Shown here piece after piece: positions 1 to 10,933 of a stretch of 64,000 bases of DNA (its first letter is position 1; every line of letters starts with the position of its first letter). The notes below the pieces were generated by a model. It had not been told where the DNA came from. It did no database searches and saw only the letters and a program-made list of their open reading frames with translations. Source of the DNA: Humulus lupulus. Its lineage: Eukaryota; Streptophyta; Magnoliopsida; Rosales; Cannabaceae. The position numbers and the translations under genes were made by a program. The stretch is taken from positions 213,058,652 through 213,122,651 of the forward strand of contig NC_084793.1 of the NCBI RefSeq assembly GCF_963169125.1, read 5' to 3'.

Positions 1-2
1 CC

Positions 3-404
3 TTCGGTTGTGAGGCCGTCATCACAGTAGAAACTATGATCACCTCTCACAGGCAGGACACCTACGACCCTACCCGGAACCACGCCCTTCTCCAGGAGTC
101 CCTGGACATGATCGAAGAGCTCCGGGAGCAGTCACAGGTCCAACTCAAAATGTACCAAGGCAAGATAGCCCGACACTTCAACTCAAGAGTTAAGAGCCGT
201 ACATTCGAAGTTGGGGACCTTGTCCTATGGAGAGTATTTCCTGCAACGCAGGATCCGGGAGTGGGAGTCCTCGGACCCAACTGGGAAGGCCCCTATGAAG
301 TCCAAGAAAAAGTGGGCCATGGGACGTATCACTTAAAAAGACTCGACGGATTTAAAGTCCCGCGCGCCTGGAACGCGGAGCACCTCAGCCGTTACTATCA
401 GTAA
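3..404 (+). CDS. Integrase C-terminal end of element A pol (partial)
   Basis: The reading frame is open from base 3 to the TAA at 402-404, so this is the tail of a pol gene starting left of the window. It carries the end of the integrase core followed by the C-terminal domain, with the stretches GDLVLWRVF and LGPNWEGPYEV and the ending WNAEHLSRYYQ typical of plant gypsy integrases. It is nearly collinear with the end of the B integrase at 35040-35432. The catalytic D,D,E residues are upstream and not visible. No stop or frameshift is seen, so A may be less decayed than B, C and D. Confidence 0.9.
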   Translation, partial: FGCEAVITVETMITSHRQDTYDPTRNHALLQESLDMIEELREQSQVQLKMYQGKIARHFNSRVKSRTFEVGDLVLWRVFPATQDPGVGVLGPNWEGPYEVQEKVGHGTYHLKRLDGFKVPRAWNAEHLSRYYQ

Positions 405-957
405 GCCCCGGACTATCTAGTCGAAAGTCCTTGGTGGACGTAGCAAAAATGTAAAATATGGAGATAGTCCTCCCAGCTGTAAAACACATGCCTAATAGGC
501 TAATTTAATAAAACACGGAGAGTTTCACTCCGCTTTTACTGCATTTTTTATCCCTTTGTTCCAAGCTGCGTTTTAACAAGTGACCACGCGATCCGGAGAC
601 GTCCGGACCCCACGATCACTTGGGGGGGGGGGGGTATACATGGCTAAGGCATAGCCATACGCCCCTTGAACAAAACATAAAGAGAACACCACTTATGTGC
701 TAGCATTGTGTTTGAAATTTTTAAAATTGATTAAGCTTAGGTTGATTTGTTGCCATGAACATATTTGCATTACGTGTCATGTGTGCATTATGTGGTTATG
801 TGAAAATTGCCATGAAAATATCTGCCATTAGGCATCATGAAAGTTATCTTCTGTGTAGCCCAGCGATGAACAGGACTGGAGGTTGGGGCACATTCAGAGA
901 GCCATGCCGAAACACCCCCAACTCCCTGGCAAGTCCTTCGCAGAATACTACGCGTCC
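405..957 (+). other. Non-coding stretch after pol of A
   Basis: No coding potential is seen. It contains a G-run at about 620-632 and a small inverted repeat around 516-535. It corresponds to the spacer between pol and the repeat block in element B. Confidence 0.6.
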
Positions 958-1400
958 GCTGCAAGCTTTGCTACGCAAGCCTCAGCTCCGGGACTCATAA
1001 AGTAATGCATGGCAAGATCCGCGACCACTGAGAGCTTTGCTTCGCAAGCTCTAGCTCCGGGCCCCGCAAGGCAAAAGAGGGCAAGATCCGGGACCGCTGT
1101 AAGCTTTGCTTCGCAGGCTTCAGCTCTAGGTCTCACAAAAAAATGCATGGCCAGCTCCTCGACCACTGCAAACTTCGCTTCGCAAGCTTCAGCTCTGGGA
1201 GCAAATATAATCGATCCCCCAATTACAGCAGGCCTTGCTTCGCAAAGCCCCTACTCCAGGATCGCACATGGTAAGCGTGACAATTTCCTCGACCGCAACA
1301 AACTTTGCCTCGCAAGGCTTCATGCCAAGTCCCTGAAGTCGGCCACCGTGAGGTCCGCAACGACAGTTAGTTTTGCTTCGCAAAGATCTAGCCCTAAGTC
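958..1400 (+). repeat. Degenerate tandem array, about 65-70 bp unit, about 7 copies
   Basis: A core resembling GCTTTGCTTCGCAAGC followed by CAGCTC recurs near 963, 1030, 1101, 1168, 1231, 1301 and 1370. Copies differ by substitutions and small indels. It lies between pol and the antisense gene, the same place as the arrays in B and D, although the unit sequence is unrelated. The small open frames across it on both strands are by-products of repetition. Confidence 0.8.
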
Positions 1401-1914
1401 TAGCAACGCCCACCAAAATATCTCTCGTTCTGGCACCATCCCGCGGAATCGTATTAAGTGTTGGCCTCCCAAGCTTTGTAAAGATCACGATGGGAAGATG
1501 CAACGGGTCACCTTAGCCATCCCAGTGAACGGTATAACTACATGTCCCGGGATTGGCTATTTACCTTAGGAAAGCTGAGTACGATGAAAGAGGGAGTCTG
1601 GCCGTTGGAACCAAGAACCCTCCGTAACCTAGAAACTACGTGGGAAAAGACACAAGCCGTTGGAGCTTCAAGTTAGAAATGCATAGGTTCTGGCCGTTGG
1701 AACCTAAACCTCATGCGCCCCTACAGCAATTTCTATCGTATAAAAGTCTCTACCCTAAGCACAAAATTAAACAAGGAACTCAGCAGGAAAGGAAAGAAGA
1801 AGTCTACAATTATGACAATGAAGGCCCTGCAGACCAGACATCTGTAATGTTCCCGCAATCAAAGAAAAATAAAAAATAAAAAAAATTTATTATTACACAA
1901 AGAATAAGACCCCT
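1401..1914 (+). other. Non-coding spacer with probable poly(A) signal of the antisense gene
   Basis: No convincing gene. On the minus strand an AATAAA lies at 1891-1886, 24 bases beyond the stop codon of the antisense gene, so it is a likely polyadenylation signal for that gene. Confidence 0.5.
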
Positions 1915-4900
1915 TCAAGCACTGGGGGTGGCAGCGGCTTCCACGACCGGGGTCTCGGAGACAGCGGTTTCAACTGGGGCTGGCGGAGTCAGCTCATTGG
2001 AAGATGGAACGTCATCAATGGAAAGTTCAGAGGTCCGCGCCTCTTCGGGATCTTCTGCCTCAGGGACTCCAGCAGGCTCGTCGATGTTATAAGTCTGGAC
2101 GTACACCTCTGGGCTTTGATCCCACGCCTGTATATTTTCCCTCATGGCGGCGGAGTCCTCTCCCAGGTAGCCTACTACCTCCGGGTTTATTTTCCAAAGT
2201 TGGTGCATGAGGACCACATGGGATAGATTAATCGTTCTATTCAGCACCACCTCAACATCTTCCTTCTCCTTCAAGCGCTCCGCCTCAGAGGTCGCCAGCT
2301 TTGCTTCCGCGACAGCCAATTGAGCCCTCAGTTTTTCCAGCTCGGCCTTGGATGCATCCCGCTCTCCCTTAAGGGAATCAATCTCCTTGCGCTGCACCTT
2401 ATTTTGATCCAGCAAGGATTGCTTCTCGGTCACATGCCCCCTGACAGTGAATTGCAAGGCTCCAATCTGTTTATCCTTCTCAGCGAGCCCCAACTCCAGC
2501 ATAGACGCGAGATCCTTGCTCCTCTTGTGATCTTGCTCCTCCTCGTGCAGCTTATTCTGAAGAATGGCGTATTCCTCGTTCTGCTTAAGGAGGAGATCGT
2601 TTTTCGATTGCAAGTGGGCATCCATGGTGTCCTTCTCCCCCCTGGCCTGGGATAGCTCTTCCTGGAGCTTGGAGTTCTGGGCCTTCAAGTCATCCGACCG
2701 CTGCTTGAACTCATTCTCCGCGCTGGCCCGGTACTCTCGATATTTGGCAAGATATTTCTTGTCCGTCTCTTCTTCAGCCGTGCGCCAGGCCTGGTTAATC
2801 TTCTCCACAGCCTCCCCCTTTATGCTCTCGACCTGTTGGGTCAGTTTCTGCTTCTCTGCCTCCAAGGCCTGGCGAGCCACCTGGCTCTCCTCCAGCTGAA
2901 CCAGAACTGGACCCACCTCCCGGAACAAGCGTTCCGCGATGAGAGAGGCCTGCGAGGAAAGACAACAGAATGAGTTAAGCAGAACCAAATGTACTAAGAT
3001 AATTGATCCCGGAACACAACAACTGACAGCTTACCCCCGAAAGTTGCTGCTTTACGGCATGTGTCAGCAACAGCGGGTCCTTACTGCTACTGATGGCCCA
3101 TTTCTCAGAATTGAGTTCGCACAAGCTCAGGGCCATGTCCTTCATCATCTCCGCTCCGAACGACGCCAATGAACGTCCGAGCCTAGGCACCAGCCTCTTC
3201 TCCAAGGCTGGGCCATCCAAAACCGCTCCAGCCGGGTGAAGGGATCTCACCCCCTCGGCCAGCTCAGCTCTCTTCACGGCAGACAAGTTGTCTGCCCTTC
3301 CCTGAGTAACAGCCTTCTCGGCCTCCAACCGCCTCTTCAAAAAATTATTAGCCCGTCTTACACCCTCCAGGAGGGCAGCGGGGAAATGGGTTGGTTTCTG
3401 AGGGAAGTGGAACTTCAGGCCAGGCCGAGGAAGGCTTGTTTGTTGAGAAAGTGGAAGAGAAGAAGAAGAAGGAGACCCCGAAAGGGTGGACTCCCTTTGG
3501 ACTGGAGGAGGAAGTAGACGGGGTATTGGGGACGGTAGCAAAGACACTACCGCCCCGCTTTGTGGTTGTTGCTGATGTTGTTGTTGCTTTTGCTGCTGCT
3601 GTGGCGGTGTTGATTGTCTTTGTGGTTGTTGTTGTTGTTGCTGTTGCTTTTGCTGTTGGAGTTGTGTTTGCTGCTGGGTGGGGGTAGTCTGGTGGGGACT
3701 GCGCGCAGTTGGTGGGGACTGCGCGCAGCCCGGAGGTCTCCATCACCTCCGGGAGAAGAGTGTCTAAGGCGTTTCTTCTTGTTGCCCTCAGCCTCTCCTC
3801 CGGAGCGCTTGCTCACCCCGGCCCTCTTCGCGGGGAACACAAGACCTTCCCCATCGCTGCTACTGCTCGAGACCACCATGTCCTCGGAAGGCCCCTTGAC
3901 AGGAGGCTTCTCCACCACGGGCACGATTGACCTCTCCACCACCGGAGACCCTTGCGCCTCGCCACTTGTCTTCTTGGGTGTGGCAGCTTTACCTCCCCTA
4001 CCAGCTCCGGCCTTTCGTCTTTTCCCCTTGGACGAGTCTTGGCTGGTGGCGGCCTTCTTGATAAGTGAGGTAGCTCTCCCCAACATCTTTGCTTTAGGAT
4101 GTTCTGCAAGAAATGTGCGAAGCAAGGTTAACCAACCAGCAAGCAATGTGAAAAAAGATAAGCAGAAAACAAAACAAGCAACAACATAAAAGCACAAACA
4201 AGTCCCCCAGCAGGGAACAAGAAACAAAAAAAGGGAAAAGTTTGAAAGGGACGACCATGCACGAGAAACGTGGATGGCCTTCCCCGAGCAAAACAAAACA
4301 CCGCTTCCTGCTCCAGGAAGCTCCCGTACTCCTTGAAGTCCGGGAATGACATGCTGAGGGAAGAAGGGTCAACCATGGTGACACCTTCTGGCAGACTACC
4401 GTCACTCAAACACCTGAGGAGCTCATCTACCCTATCGCAATATCTGTCAAAGGGTATCCTACGCGGATCTAGCCTAAGGAAGCGGGGATCGAACCCCGCC
4501 TGAGAAGTCCGGGAAACCTCAGACAGACTGGGGGTGTGGATCAATCGAAAACTAGTCTTACCTCTCCCGGAGGTACCAGCTCCCGGAGTCCCTTCATTGG
4601 GGTAAGCTGCGGCGTGGCGAGCCTCGATCTCTTCTTCCTCCGGATGGGGGTCGGGGAACCTCTCCGCCCAACTAGGAGATATATTATTCTCGTCCCGGGC
4701 CGCTTGGCAGATCACCTTGGACAGCTCCAGGGCAATCTGCTCCCGGACGTCAGCTGACACCTGACTTTGCCCCCTGCCACTCACTGGCTCAATATTTTTG
4801 AAAGAGGCGAGTAGCCCATACTCCCTCAAAGATTCGGTGGTCACAAGTCCTTCCACTTTCAGCTCTTCCTCCGAGAGCACCTCGTAGAAGTTTGACCTCC

Positions 4901-5562
4901 TTATCATCTCCGCACAGCGAGGTGTCCGCGGGACGGCTTCTGCAAAATCCAAACACGAGTGTTAAAGATCCTCCCGGAAGGCAGACCAAACTTAAAGAAA
5001 CAAAGTTAAAGAAGAGGAAGGAGCACTTACCAGGAACTTTGAAGTCCAAAGATAGAGCTGGCACCCTCTTCAATGGGAAGCCAGTCGTCAGGAACCAGTA
5101 CTCCCGGAGATCTGGAACCCTCGCGGTATGACATGTGGGGCACATCACGTCCGGATATCTCTCCAGCCTATAAAACCCCACCTTGTCTGCATGACCTCTC
5201 ATGGGCTGAGACTTCAGCCCATAGAAGTATAGCACCTCCTCCAGGGTAGGGGCTTCCAGATTCCTGGATTTGCAAAAGATGTACCACCCCGCTAAAAGCT
5301 TGTAGCTAGGGGGAATCAACTGGAAGGGGGCAATCCCCGCCTTCACGCAGAAGTTGGCAAAATAACTTCTTAGGGGCAAGTGTGCCCCACACACTATGTG
5401 TGCCCAGCTCCAGGCACCAAAACCCTCGTGAATCTGACTGGCAGACTCACGCAGCACCGACAGGCGGTGCCACATCAGGCCTGGGATGTTCTTCAGGCCT
5501 GCCTCTGAGGAATACAGCTCCAGCATGCCGTAGTTCCTGAGCAGGTTCGGCTTCTGGTCCAT
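1915..5562 (-). CDS. Antisense spliced gene of element A: PF04195-like domain plus coiled coil
   Basis: This gene runs opposite to gag-pol. Exons read 5711-5031, 4939-4562, 4103-3035 and 2949-1915, all with GT/AG borders and matching phases (1, 1, 0). The first ATG is at 5562. The first coding exon has a 'putative gypsy type transposon' (PF04195) type domain with the motif GIAPFQLIPPSYKLLAGWY. The third has a lysine/arginine-rich segment (GNKKKRLRH, possible nuclear signal) and a Gln-rich tract. The last is a long coiled coil ending in an acidic, Ala/Pro-rich tail. Between 4561 and 4104 the frame is also open, so that intron may be optional. A 20-bp tandem duplication (3691-3710/3711-3730) breaks the frame; without it the exon sum is 2994 nt, exactly 998 codons. 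The function is unknown. Elements B, C and D carry related genes. Confidence 0.8.
3555..3665 (-). repeat. Imperfect (CAA)n tract coding for poly-Gln
   Basis: Runs of GTT/GCT on the + strand read as CAA/CAG on the minus strand, inside the third coding exon of the antisense gene. In the frame that links to the coiled-coil exon it gives a Gln-rich segment; in the other two frames it gives Asn- or Thr-rich segments. It is prone to slippage. Confidence 0.75.
3691..3730 (-). repeat. 20-bp tandem duplication that breaks the antisense frame
   Basis: The 20-mer starting GGTGGGGACT at 3691 is repeated at 3711, with a change only in the last two bases. It shifts the reading frame by two. The frame upstream (basic segment) and the frame downstream (Gln-rich tract, then coiled coil) become continuous if one copy is discounted. 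It is therefore probably a recent lesion in an otherwise coherent gene. Confidence 0.75.
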
Positions 5563-5711
5563 CTCCCAGATGGAGCTGTTGATAATCGGTGGGCTAGCCG
5601 AGGCCACCTTAGTTTTTGCTTTCCCCTTCGCGCCAGCAACAGGGGAACCTTGCTCCTGGGCAGATTCAGCCTCTACCACAGCGATGACTTGTTCCTTTGA
5701 GGTGCTCGTCA

Positions 5712-6469
5712 CTAAGCAAAAGAAACAAAGAAGAAAACACTCCAAGCAGTCAGCACCCTTGCCATACCCTAACGGTATTAAAGGCGTCGGGGAGACCCTC
5801 CCCGAAAACTGCTTGGAGAGGCTCCCACCGAGCTTGCCGAGGGACTGGCACCATGCCACCCGGAGGACAGCAAGGAACCAGATTCAAACTTCGAGCCTAA
5901 GCCCGCCGAGAGAAGTGTTTTCCCAGGGGAAAACACCCTAAAGGCATTCACGCTTATGCCCTAAAATAACAAACCAGAACAGCACAAGCAGACGAGAAAC
6001 AACTTTCCAAAAGCAAAACGTCAAAGCATGCAAAGAAATGACTTATTGACTCGCATCAGTCACATGCCTATAAAAGCCCTATTCACGCATGCATAAAGAT
6101 GACACCGGCAGAAAACTCAACCCTAACAACTACCAACAAACTGAGGTTTAGAAGGGAAAAGAAAAGTAAAAATACTTACTGGTATTCGAGTAGTTGAAGA
6201 TTGAGGGAGTAACCGGGTCACTACACCGCACGAACGCGTGAAGTAAAGGCTGCAAAGACAAGCAACGATTCAAACCTAGAACTTCGGCGATCAAACCTAC
6301 TGCCTAATCGAAAGAAAAGTTCCTGGATTCCTTACCGAAAGAAGTGGCAGATTCGAAGGAAAGGAAGCTTGGAAGCTTGAGAGTTCGAAGGTTTGGGAAT
6401 CTGAGAATCTGAAAGCTCGAGAATTTGAAAGCGTAAAGAGGAAGAAAGGTCCGTTCCCTCATTTTTATA
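5712..6469 (-). promoter_or_regulatory. Promoter and two leader introns of the A antisense gene
   Basis: A minus-strand TATAAAAA is at 6469-6462. Downstream leader exons can be drawn as about 6440-6336 and 6249-6180. They are separated by a GT/AG intron (6335-6250) and followed by a second (6179-5712) that ends at the first coding exon. The leader exons contain no ATG, so translation would start at 5562. Leader introns also occur in the antisense genes of B, C and D. The exact transcription start is inferred. Confidence 0.55.
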
Positions 6470-6899
6470 GCAGGAACGAAATCGTTTCGAATTCCACAAA
6501 TGGACGGTCCCGATCTTCCCATACCGCATGCATCAAATCCAACGGTTGGGGATGAAGCGCCCGTCCCATTTAAGACTCCTCGGATGGGAATAAAGTATTT
6601 ATTTCCCATCATTATACCACCTCGGGCCCAGTGCACCATTAAATACCGTCAAATCACTACTCAGCCAGTCGCCTCACGCACACGTCTTGGTCACAGAGCC
6701 ATTCCCTGCATGACGCGTGGCCCTCGCCACACTTGAGTACTTGAGTTCAAACAGAAGAAATTTCCTTTTTTTTTTTGTACTGACACTCAGGCAGGAAAAA
6801 GGAACCCTTCCAGGAACGCAGGAGGTGACCCCTCGCCTAATCTAGAGACCAGAACAACCGGAGGACTGTAAAAGCTCCCGGACCTCTCAAGCCCCGTGA
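6470..6899 (+). other. Non-coding block between antisense promoter and polypurine tract
   Basis: I see no gene here. It is GC-moderate, with a T-run at about 6766-6776. It occupies the same place as 40740-41230 in element B and probably holds upstream promoter sequence for the antisense gene. Confidence 0.5.
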
Positions 6900-6913
6900 C
6901 CTTGGGGGGTAAA
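6900..6913 (+). other. Polypurine tract of element A
   Basis: A purine-rich CTTGGGGGGTAAA-type run directly precedes the 3' LTR start TGTTATCC. The same arrangement precedes the 3' LTRs of B, C and D. Confidence 0.8.
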
Positions 6914-7811
6914 TGTTATCCAGATTTCTGGATAGCGTTTAGATGGATAGTCTCGGGGAACCAGAATTATCAAAGTCTTTCACGAAAGGAGACCAGAGCT
7001 CGCGGATGGACAGAAAGGCTCCGCCTCTCCCGTTTAGTGTCCAGCATACTCTTTCAAGCAACCGCGACGCGGAAGCTCGTCAATTCTCCCGGACTCCCGA
7101 AGGGATATCCTTCGAGGAAGGTCCTTCCAGGAGAAGCTCTTCAGGTTACCTTCGCAGATACAGTTCCGTGCCTCGCACGGAAGAAGACCAAGCGGTCGAG
7201 TCATGGAGAAGGCATAGTTGGAATGATATCCGCCTGACACAGGATCCCGCCTGACACGCCCGACAGGTCGAGGCCGCACACATCCCAGCACGCCTAAAAG
7301 TACCATTTCGCCTACTGTTCCGCTGACAGCCTGGAAAAGACAGCTGCCTTTGTGCATTCCCCATACTTTCATGTAAATATACCCACATAGAGCCTGGTAG
7401 CCAGGCGACTACGGTAATTGTATCCCCTATTTATGGCTGGTGTAATTAAGACTCAGGGGGGCAAAGTAAAACCCTAATCCAAAACTCTAGCTATAAAGAC
7501 CTCCTCATTTTGCAATAAGAAAGGAGAAAAAAAAAAGGAACACATTACATAGCAAGAACTCTGCTAAAATCCCTCTAGCATCGTCTTCTTCTAGAGAACT
7601 CGAGAGAAACACTGTGAGTTTGTGAGGTTCTTGTACACCAGCCATTTTACTATAATTCTCTACAAGTATAATAACATCGACTCGGGGACTAGGGCTCGTT
7701 AACGCCTGAACCACGTAAAAAACCTATTTGTCTATTTATACTTCTGCACTTCTACAGTTCTTATCTTTTTATTATTTTGTTTGTATTCGTTTCCGAAAAA
7801 CTCGGTAAACA
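6914..7811 (+). repeat. 3' LTR of element A (898 bp)
   Basis: It starts TGTTATCC after the polypurine tract and ends CTCGGTAAACA, matching the ends of the B 5' LTR. A likely TATA box (TATAAAG) lies at about 7491. The sequence after 7811 changes abruptly to AT-rich DNA. Confidence 0.85.
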
Positions 7812-7814
7812 CTC

Positions 7815-7990
7815 ACATAGGTTCTAATGTTATATTTTATTAAATCAATTCTAATTTATAAAGGTAAAATAGGATTTTAATTAAAAAAATACACAATACT
7901 CTTTTTTTTCTTAATAAACCTTTTAATTATTACCAAATATATTATTTTGGTAATTGACTTCAATATTCTCTTGAAATATTAAGAAATAAT
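7815..7990 (+). repeat. Left arm of an inverted-repeat (foldback/MITE-like) element
   Basis: This stretch matches, in inverted orientation, about 53290-53505. The shared block includes AATGTTATATTTTATT, ATCTAATTTATAA-like and CAAATATATTATTTTG. The two arms flank the copia-like element, so that element appears to have inserted within the foldback. The outer end of this arm is cut by the 3' LTR of A. Confidence 0.6.
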
Positions 7991-7999
7991 AATAAAAAA

Positions 8000-8247
8000 A
8001 ATTACATACTATTATATATATATATGTGGATGTCCATAATAATGGAGAATCACCAAGTTACCCAAAGTTAAATATCAACATTAATTATTAATTGTATTTG
8101 TGGTACCTACTTGATTTTCTTAGATTATATTTATATGTATAAATAGGGTTCAATCCCCATTGAAACAAGACATGAGAGCTACTTTCTTTTTACATCTCTC
8201 TCTATTACTCTACTTTATATTTCAGTATTCTTAATAGTTTTATAACA
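8000..8247 (+). repeat. 5' LTR of the copia-like element
   Basis: Direct repeat of 52775-53042. TATAAATAGGGTTC lies at about 8137 and the LTR ends TATAACA at 8247. The left boundary is eroded (the TG start is not clear), so the start is approximate. The following TATTATCAACACG may be the primer site. Confidence 0.72.
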
Positions 8248-9499
8248 TATTATCAACACGATTCCCTAACTATCATAGTTTGTAGGTTCAAAATATTATT
8301 ATGGGTCTCTATCCATAATCATTCGCTGAATGTGGACTTGATGATTCATTCTTCAACCACTATCCTGTGTTAATATAAAAATTCATCATCAAGTCTTTAA
8401 TCATCATAGTTTATTGAGGTAAAAATATTTTATTACGAAGGTATGTTTATATGATTACATACCATACTATTTGTTTTGATAATAAAAAAATTGTATATGT
8501 GAGTTGTTATTTTACTATTGTGATAGTATTAGATGGTTAATGACTTGTTATCACAAATATGATTATATTTATATGTATGTGTTCTTACTATCTCACATAT
8601 TTAATATTTATTTCACTATAGTATTTATTTTATAGTTAGTTATAATGTTTACATTAAAAATTGTAAAGTCCAATATCTATGACATATTGAGAAGAAGAAA
8701 AATTATTTATTATAGATAAGATCTTGCATATATCCTGAAGATTATGCAAAATAAAAGTGATATTACTCATTATAATTATTTATTAAGATATATATATATA
8801 TGTGTGTGTGTGTGTGTTCTTTGACAATATTGAAAAATATATATATAATTGCTAAAGAGTTGTGATATTTGAGCAAAGTTTCCTGAAGTGAATATTTCAT
8901 ATTTGGAAATTATATGAAATTTATGAACACAATTAAAGAACATTAAAATGTATTATGATTGATGTAATTGGAGACTTGTTTTTGAAGTCCCAAAAGTTTT
9001 TTTTAGAAAATTTCATCAAAACATCAAAATATGAAATGATGAGAATATAATTGAAGAAAAAGGCAAATTGATTCACTAAAATTACATTTGATTATTGAAT
9101 TGAATATATGTTAATTGTATAATGAAAAAGTTAACATGTGTTTCAATTTCATTGTAAATTTAAAATATTTAAATAACATTCCCATAAGAGAATGATAGAA
9201 AATGAACTTTTATTTTAAAGAGTATTGATATTCTATATATTAGTCATATTATCATATATGTAGTTATTCTTGTCGGAAGCAAGTAATATCTTTTTAATAT
9301 TATTTTTTGAAGTGAATGATACTCAAATAATTATTGGTGATAAAAAATATATATATAGTCACTACTTATGTCAATTATTCATTGCACATTTCTAGAAGTG
9401 AATGTTTAAATTACTAGTATTATAGTAAACTTTTTTATTGGTCAAAATGTAATTTGTAATTACATTCCTCAAAGTGTTATCAAGTAGAAAGATTATTTG
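8248..9499 (+). other. Copia-like internal sequence, left part, no coding frame
   Basis: Very AT-rich, full of stops in all frames. A short (AT)n(GT)n microsatellite lies at about 8790-8818. It joins 50181-52774 when element D is removed. Confidence 0.6.
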
Positions 9500-9504
9500 A
9501 AAAG

Positions 9505-10629
9505 TGTTGACCGGAGAAATTGGCCAACGGTCATATGTATAGTATACGACACATTTTGAATGAAATAAATAGAATAAATGACAGAGTATGATTATCTTAA
9601 GCAAACACGCAGAAATTTTGTAGTGGTTCAGCCCTGTTTTGATGAACAGTAATAACCTAATCTACTTAGCTTTTAGTATTGAATCACTCGACAATTACAC
9701 TAATGAACAAAAGTATTAACTCGTTTCTGATTTGCCCAGAATTTCTCCCCAAACAGTCTTCAGATCTCAAAAATTCCAGAAAAAGTGATCCCTTGAAATG
9801 AAGCCCTGGGTCCTTTATTATAGTACCCAGGGGCTGTTACATGACCAGTAATACTGGGATCATGGTTTGGTACACGATTATTGGGTAGTGGAGATACGTG
9901 TCCACCTCCCCATGATTATGAGATCGTGGGTCTTCTCGTTGTTTCTCTAGATCGTGGTGGATAATGCACGATAGAAACCTCTGGCAAGATGTTAAGTCTC
10001 TGTTGGTATATGGGACTTAGGTGCTTGGCCCGACGACCCGAGCTTTGGTGCTAGGCCTGTGACCTTCTGGGTGTTAGACTCGTTGATCCTCTGGGTGTTA
10101 GACTTATGACCTTCTAGGTTCTAGGCCTATTGATCTCAGCTTGAACAAGAGTGAGTATTTCTCAGTGAAGTGTACTTGGGGTTTAGGCCAGCCACCTTAT
10201 AAAGAATAGGGTGGGCCGACCACCCAAGTGGTTCTTGAGCATGTCAGGCTGATCACCCTAGGGGTTGGGGTCAGGCCGACCACCCTTAGGGGTCCTTGGG
10301 CATACTGGGGCCGACCACCCCTGGGGTAGGGATCAGGCTGACCACTCCTAAGGGCTCTTGGACACATTGGGGCTAACCACCCTTGGGGTAGGGGTCAGGC
10401 CGACCACCCCTAGGTCTCTTGGGCCTGCTTAGGCCAACCACCCCTAGGGGTAAGGGTCAAGCCGACCACCCCTAGGGGTTTTAGGCTTGGTCGACTTCTC
10501 TATAGGTTATGGACCTATCTTTTTTTCTCGTCGTTCTTTTCTCCATACTTTGTCGTTTTTCCCTGATTTGTGATGTCACGTGTCGCATTCTCATTCGCCA
10601 CGTCATTCTCGTATTTTTTAAGGATAACA
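9505..10629 (-). repeat. 3' LTR of element D (1125 bp)
   Basis: Pairs with 49049-50175. On the + strand it starts TGTTGACC and ends GGATAACA. It contains a GC-rich internal repeat with the core GGCCGACCACCCC at about 10200-10480. The TATA-like site present in the partner LTR is altered here. Confidence 0.9.
10200..10490 (-). repeat. GC-rich internal repeats in the D LTR (GCCGACCACCC core)
   Basis: About seven copies of a roughly 40-45 bp unit with the core GGCCGACCACCCCTAGGGGT. The same array lies at 49730-50030 in the other LTR, and single copies of the core recur inside D at about 24650-24890, 25015-25115 and 42760-42830. Confidence 0.75.
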
Positions 10630-10933
10630 TTTTCCCCCAAGTATTTTGTAATGTTTTCAACATTACGGTAAACTTGATCCTGGCCCGAGAAACATACCGT
10701 AGCAAGACTTTAAATAATCAAGTCCCTCAGGACATTACATAGTACTTTTTTATCTATCGATAATTTGCTCAGCACGAATTTTTTAGGGATAATTATTAAT
10801 TCCTAAAAATAATTAGGTTTTTCAAGGAAAATTAATTTCGTAAAAATCTAATGTATTTTTAAAGGAAATTTAGAATCCTAAAAATATAACATATTTTTCA
10901 AGGAGTTTTGACGTCCTAAAAATATAATATATT
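10630..10933 (-). other. Polypurine tract and 3' non-coding end of D, with 40-bp repeats
   Basis: 10630-10641 read on the minus strand is the polypurine tract (CTTGGGGGAAAA) before the LTR. 10780-10933 carries repeats of a TTTTCAAGGAAATTTAATTCC-like unit, which continue beyond element C at 24083-24262. This shows that C inserted into this array. Confidence 0.7.

Larger units (their letters stand above)
1..7811 (+). mobile_element. Gypsy element A (Tat-like), 3' part, cut by left window edge
   Basis: The element enters the window inside integrase. It continues through a non-coding block, a tandem array, a large antisense spliced gene (5562-1915) with its promoter near 6465, a polypurine tract at 6900-6913 and the 3' LTR at 6914-7811. 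The order and the LTR ends (TGTTATCC...GGTAAACA) match complete element B at 28-42 kb, which gives the boundaries. The 5 bp after the LTR (CTCAC) would be the right target duplication; the left copy is outside the window. The lineage is inferred from close integrase similarity to B and from the antisense gene. Confidence 0.88.

Noticed and set aside
948..1569. Small proteins encoded on both strands
   Set aside because: The frames follow the tandem unit and show no family signature.
4104..4561. Forced intron between second and third coding exons of the A antisense gene
   Set aside because: Splicing 4561 to 4104 keeps the frame, but the stretch is also open, so I did not treat it as certain.
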